Shown here piece after piece: positions 33,625 through 35,000 of a stretch of 35,000 nt of DNA (its first letter is position 1; each line of letters opens with the position of its first letter). Below the pieces are notes generated by a model. The model was not told the origin of the DNA, did not search any database, and saw only the letters and a program-made list of their open reading frames with translations. Both the position numbers and the translations under genes were made by a program. This stretch comes from Glandiceps talaboti (lineage: Eukaryota; Hemichordata; Enteropneusta; Spengelidae), in NCBI RefSeq assembly GCF_964340395.1, contig NC_135557.1, positions 22,796,225-22,831,224 of the forward strand, in the 5' to 3' direction.

Positions 33625-35000
33625 TCAAGTTTGCACAAGGATTGGATTATTGATAACCGTATCATTTTCAAAGCAGGTAACATTTCCACTGTTTTGGAGT
33701 TGAATGAAACTATTCTTCATGTCTATTGGTGTCATTACGTTCCAATTAAACAGGTTTCTCATATAACACGCATCTGGAATCTTAGTCACTGGTTGTAATA
33801 GGAAATTCGATTGCTGTCGAGTCTGTATTGAGAGGTTTCTCAGAACGAGGCCAATGTACACATCTTCCCATGGAAACAACGGAATGTTTGATGATGCATC
33901 GTATACCTTGCGTACAACATCTGATGACATCATATACGCAGCTCCCGATGGGTATTCTGGATAAGTATTGTTTGGATAAATCTCAATGGATGTGTAGTAT
34001 ATATTGGTTGGATTTCTGATTGGAACAGTGTTTCGCAAAACATTACCAAGTACAAGCCCATTTGCCTCCATGAGTCCATTTCCTAGAAAACTCATGATTT
34101 TTGCTACATTAATAAACATATCGTCTCCTGTTTTCAACAGATAGTTAGTGTTATTGCAGAATTTGGAAGCCCACTGCAGAGCAAAAACTGTCTTAAGTGT
34201 TTGATTGTGGAAGGTGTCTTCAAAATCTCCAGATATGATGTCCAAATACTTCATAGCCTCATCCACTATATAACTTTGAAGTGCATTACTACTATTTCCA
34301 ACAACAAAAGCATAGTCAACACCTGTGCTTTGGAGCGCCCTCTGTGACGCCCAAGTGCTCCTAATTTGTGTCCGAAAATTTTCATTTTCAGGTTTAGTCA
34401 TTATCATAATAAAGAGGTGTAAACTTTTCTTGTGACGTAGGCAACGATCTGGTGTGTTTAAAATATATTGAAATTTAGTAGAACCACCACGTGTTCCAAC
34501 CGTTCTTGGAAATGAAACATGATTACGATATTTTGCCGATTCGCTGATTTGTTTAGTGCAATTTGGACGACTATCAGCAAGGATTACTTTCAATATGCCT
34601 TCTCGAACAATATCATTGAAGTTAGTAAACACAGATTGTGAGGGAGAGGAAGTACAAAAATCATCTAATAACGTGTCAATTTCATTTGGTCGTAGCTGAT
34701 GATGTGAGAGTTTTTCATCCTCAATTGGAGTTATTCCAATCTTTTCATGAATATCACCAAGTTGAACATCGGTAAATCGAAACAGTTTTCTTTCTGACAA
34801 ATGTTCAACAACCGACTTAGTAACATCCATTGACATGATAAACATTGTATTTGCACAATATGGTGGGTAATTCTCACTCTGCCACTCTTCTTCGGACACG
34901 TACCAAGTGTTACCCTTTTCTCTGATAGGTTTTGAACCATTGTTAACTTTGGGGCAGGCCACAAATTGTGACTTGGTCGTGAGTGATGACAGATAGCCTA
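33625..35000 (-). CDS. GT31 multi-domain galactosyltransferase-like gene, 3' part (open to window edge)
   Basis: Close paralogue of the plus-strand locus, in the opposite orientation and in one unbroken frame. The frame is open to position 35000, so the 5' part lies outside the window. It encodes the end of domain 3 (WYVSEEEWQSENYPPYCAN, TDVQLGD) and all of domain 4: FRTQIRSTWASQ, KTGDDMFINV (Asp codons at 34120-34125), YPEYPSGAAYMMS and PWEDVYIG (Glu-Asp codons at 33862-33867). Domain 4 therefore keeps the metal and acidic motifs expected of an active GT31 enzyme. The stop TGA is at 33625-33627. It probably acts in the Golgi on glycan chains; acceptor unknown. Confidence 0.85.
   Translation of the reverse strand, partial: GYLSSLTTKSQFVACPKVNNGSKPIREKGNTWYVSEEEWQSENYPPYCANTMFIMSMDVTKSVVEHLSERKLFRFTDVQLGDIHEKIGITPIEDEKLSHHQLRPNEIDTLLDDFCTSSPSQSVFTNFNDIVREGILKVILADSRPNCTKQISESAKYRNHVSFPRTVGTRGGSTKFQYILNTPDRCLRHKKSLHLFIMIMTKPENENFRTQIRSTWASQRALQSTGVDYAFVVGNSSNALQSYIVDEAMKYLDIISGDFEDTFHNQTLKTVFALQWASKFCNNTNYLLKTGDDMFINVAKIMSFLGNGLMEANGLVLGNVLRNTVPIRNPTNIYYTSIEIYPNNTYPEYPSGAAYMMSSDVVRKVYDASSNIPLFPWEDVYIGLVLRNLSIQTRQQSNFLLQPVTKIPDACYMRNLFNWNVMTPIDMKNSFIQLQNSGNVTCFENDTVINNPILVQT

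Overview
This is nuclear DNA of an animal, most likely a marine or aquatic invertebrate; the species cannot be named from the sequence. The reasons are glycosyltransferase family 31 (GT31, beta-1,3-galactosyltransferase-like) genes with animal motifs, a two-ORF Tx1-type LINE, part of a LINE with a restriction-like endonuclease, and very abundant micro- and minisatellites. No operons, tRNA, rRNA or CRISPR arrays were seen. Most of the window is repeat; only GT31 sequences and retrotransposon ORFs are recognisable coding sequence.

Layout. 1-5842: a 30-bp satellite (about 195 units, running off the left edge) that contains a recent 1,560-bp tandem duplication and a change of subfamily near 4,430. 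5,843-8,489: noncoding DNA holding a hairpin-plus-(TATG)n dispersed repeat, a region rich in ATCATGAT palindromes with MITE-like ends, one arm of a dispersed inverted repeat (7247-7826), and a TAG/TTG/TGG triplet tract. 8,490-12,470 (+): a GT31 locus of four tandem galactosyltransferase-like domains, broken by four frameshifts, with a trace of a fifth domain after it. 12,531-14,870: unrecognised noncoding DNA and an (AT)n tract. 14,871-15,314: second copy of the hairpin/(TATG)n repeat. 15,315-16,095 (+): C-terminal part of a restriction-like-endonuclease LINE, joined directly to an inverted fragment of a Tx1-type LINE (16,098-16,745). 16,757-17,656: ACT/ACC triplet array. 17,657-24,023 (+): apparently full-length Tx1-like LINE with both ORFs open, flanked by (ACT)n on both sides. 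24,105-24,657: second, inverted arm of the dispersed repeat. 25,280-25,911: TTTG, TTTA and TACA tracts. 27,126-28,637: 24 units of a 63-bp repeat. 29,468-29,720: (TC)n/(GTCT)n. 30,752-31,925: a nested pair of non-autonomous inverted-repeat elements with a 9-bp direct repeat. 32,716-33,322: 11 units of a 55-bp repeat. 33,500-35,000 (-): a second GT31 gene copy, open to the window edge.

How the parts relate. The two GT31 copies are close paralogues in opposite orientation. The minus copy keeps its reading frame and the catalytic-type DD and ED motifs in its last domain; the plus copy has lost frame and both motifs in the matching domain. In the plus copy the middle two domains lack the DxD metal site while the first keeps it, so the ancestral protein looks like a chain of enzyme-like and degenerate domains. 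The Tx1-like LINE appears to have landed inside a triplet microsatellite belonging to the dispersed repeat, and a second, truncated copy of the same LINE type also ends at this microsatellite.
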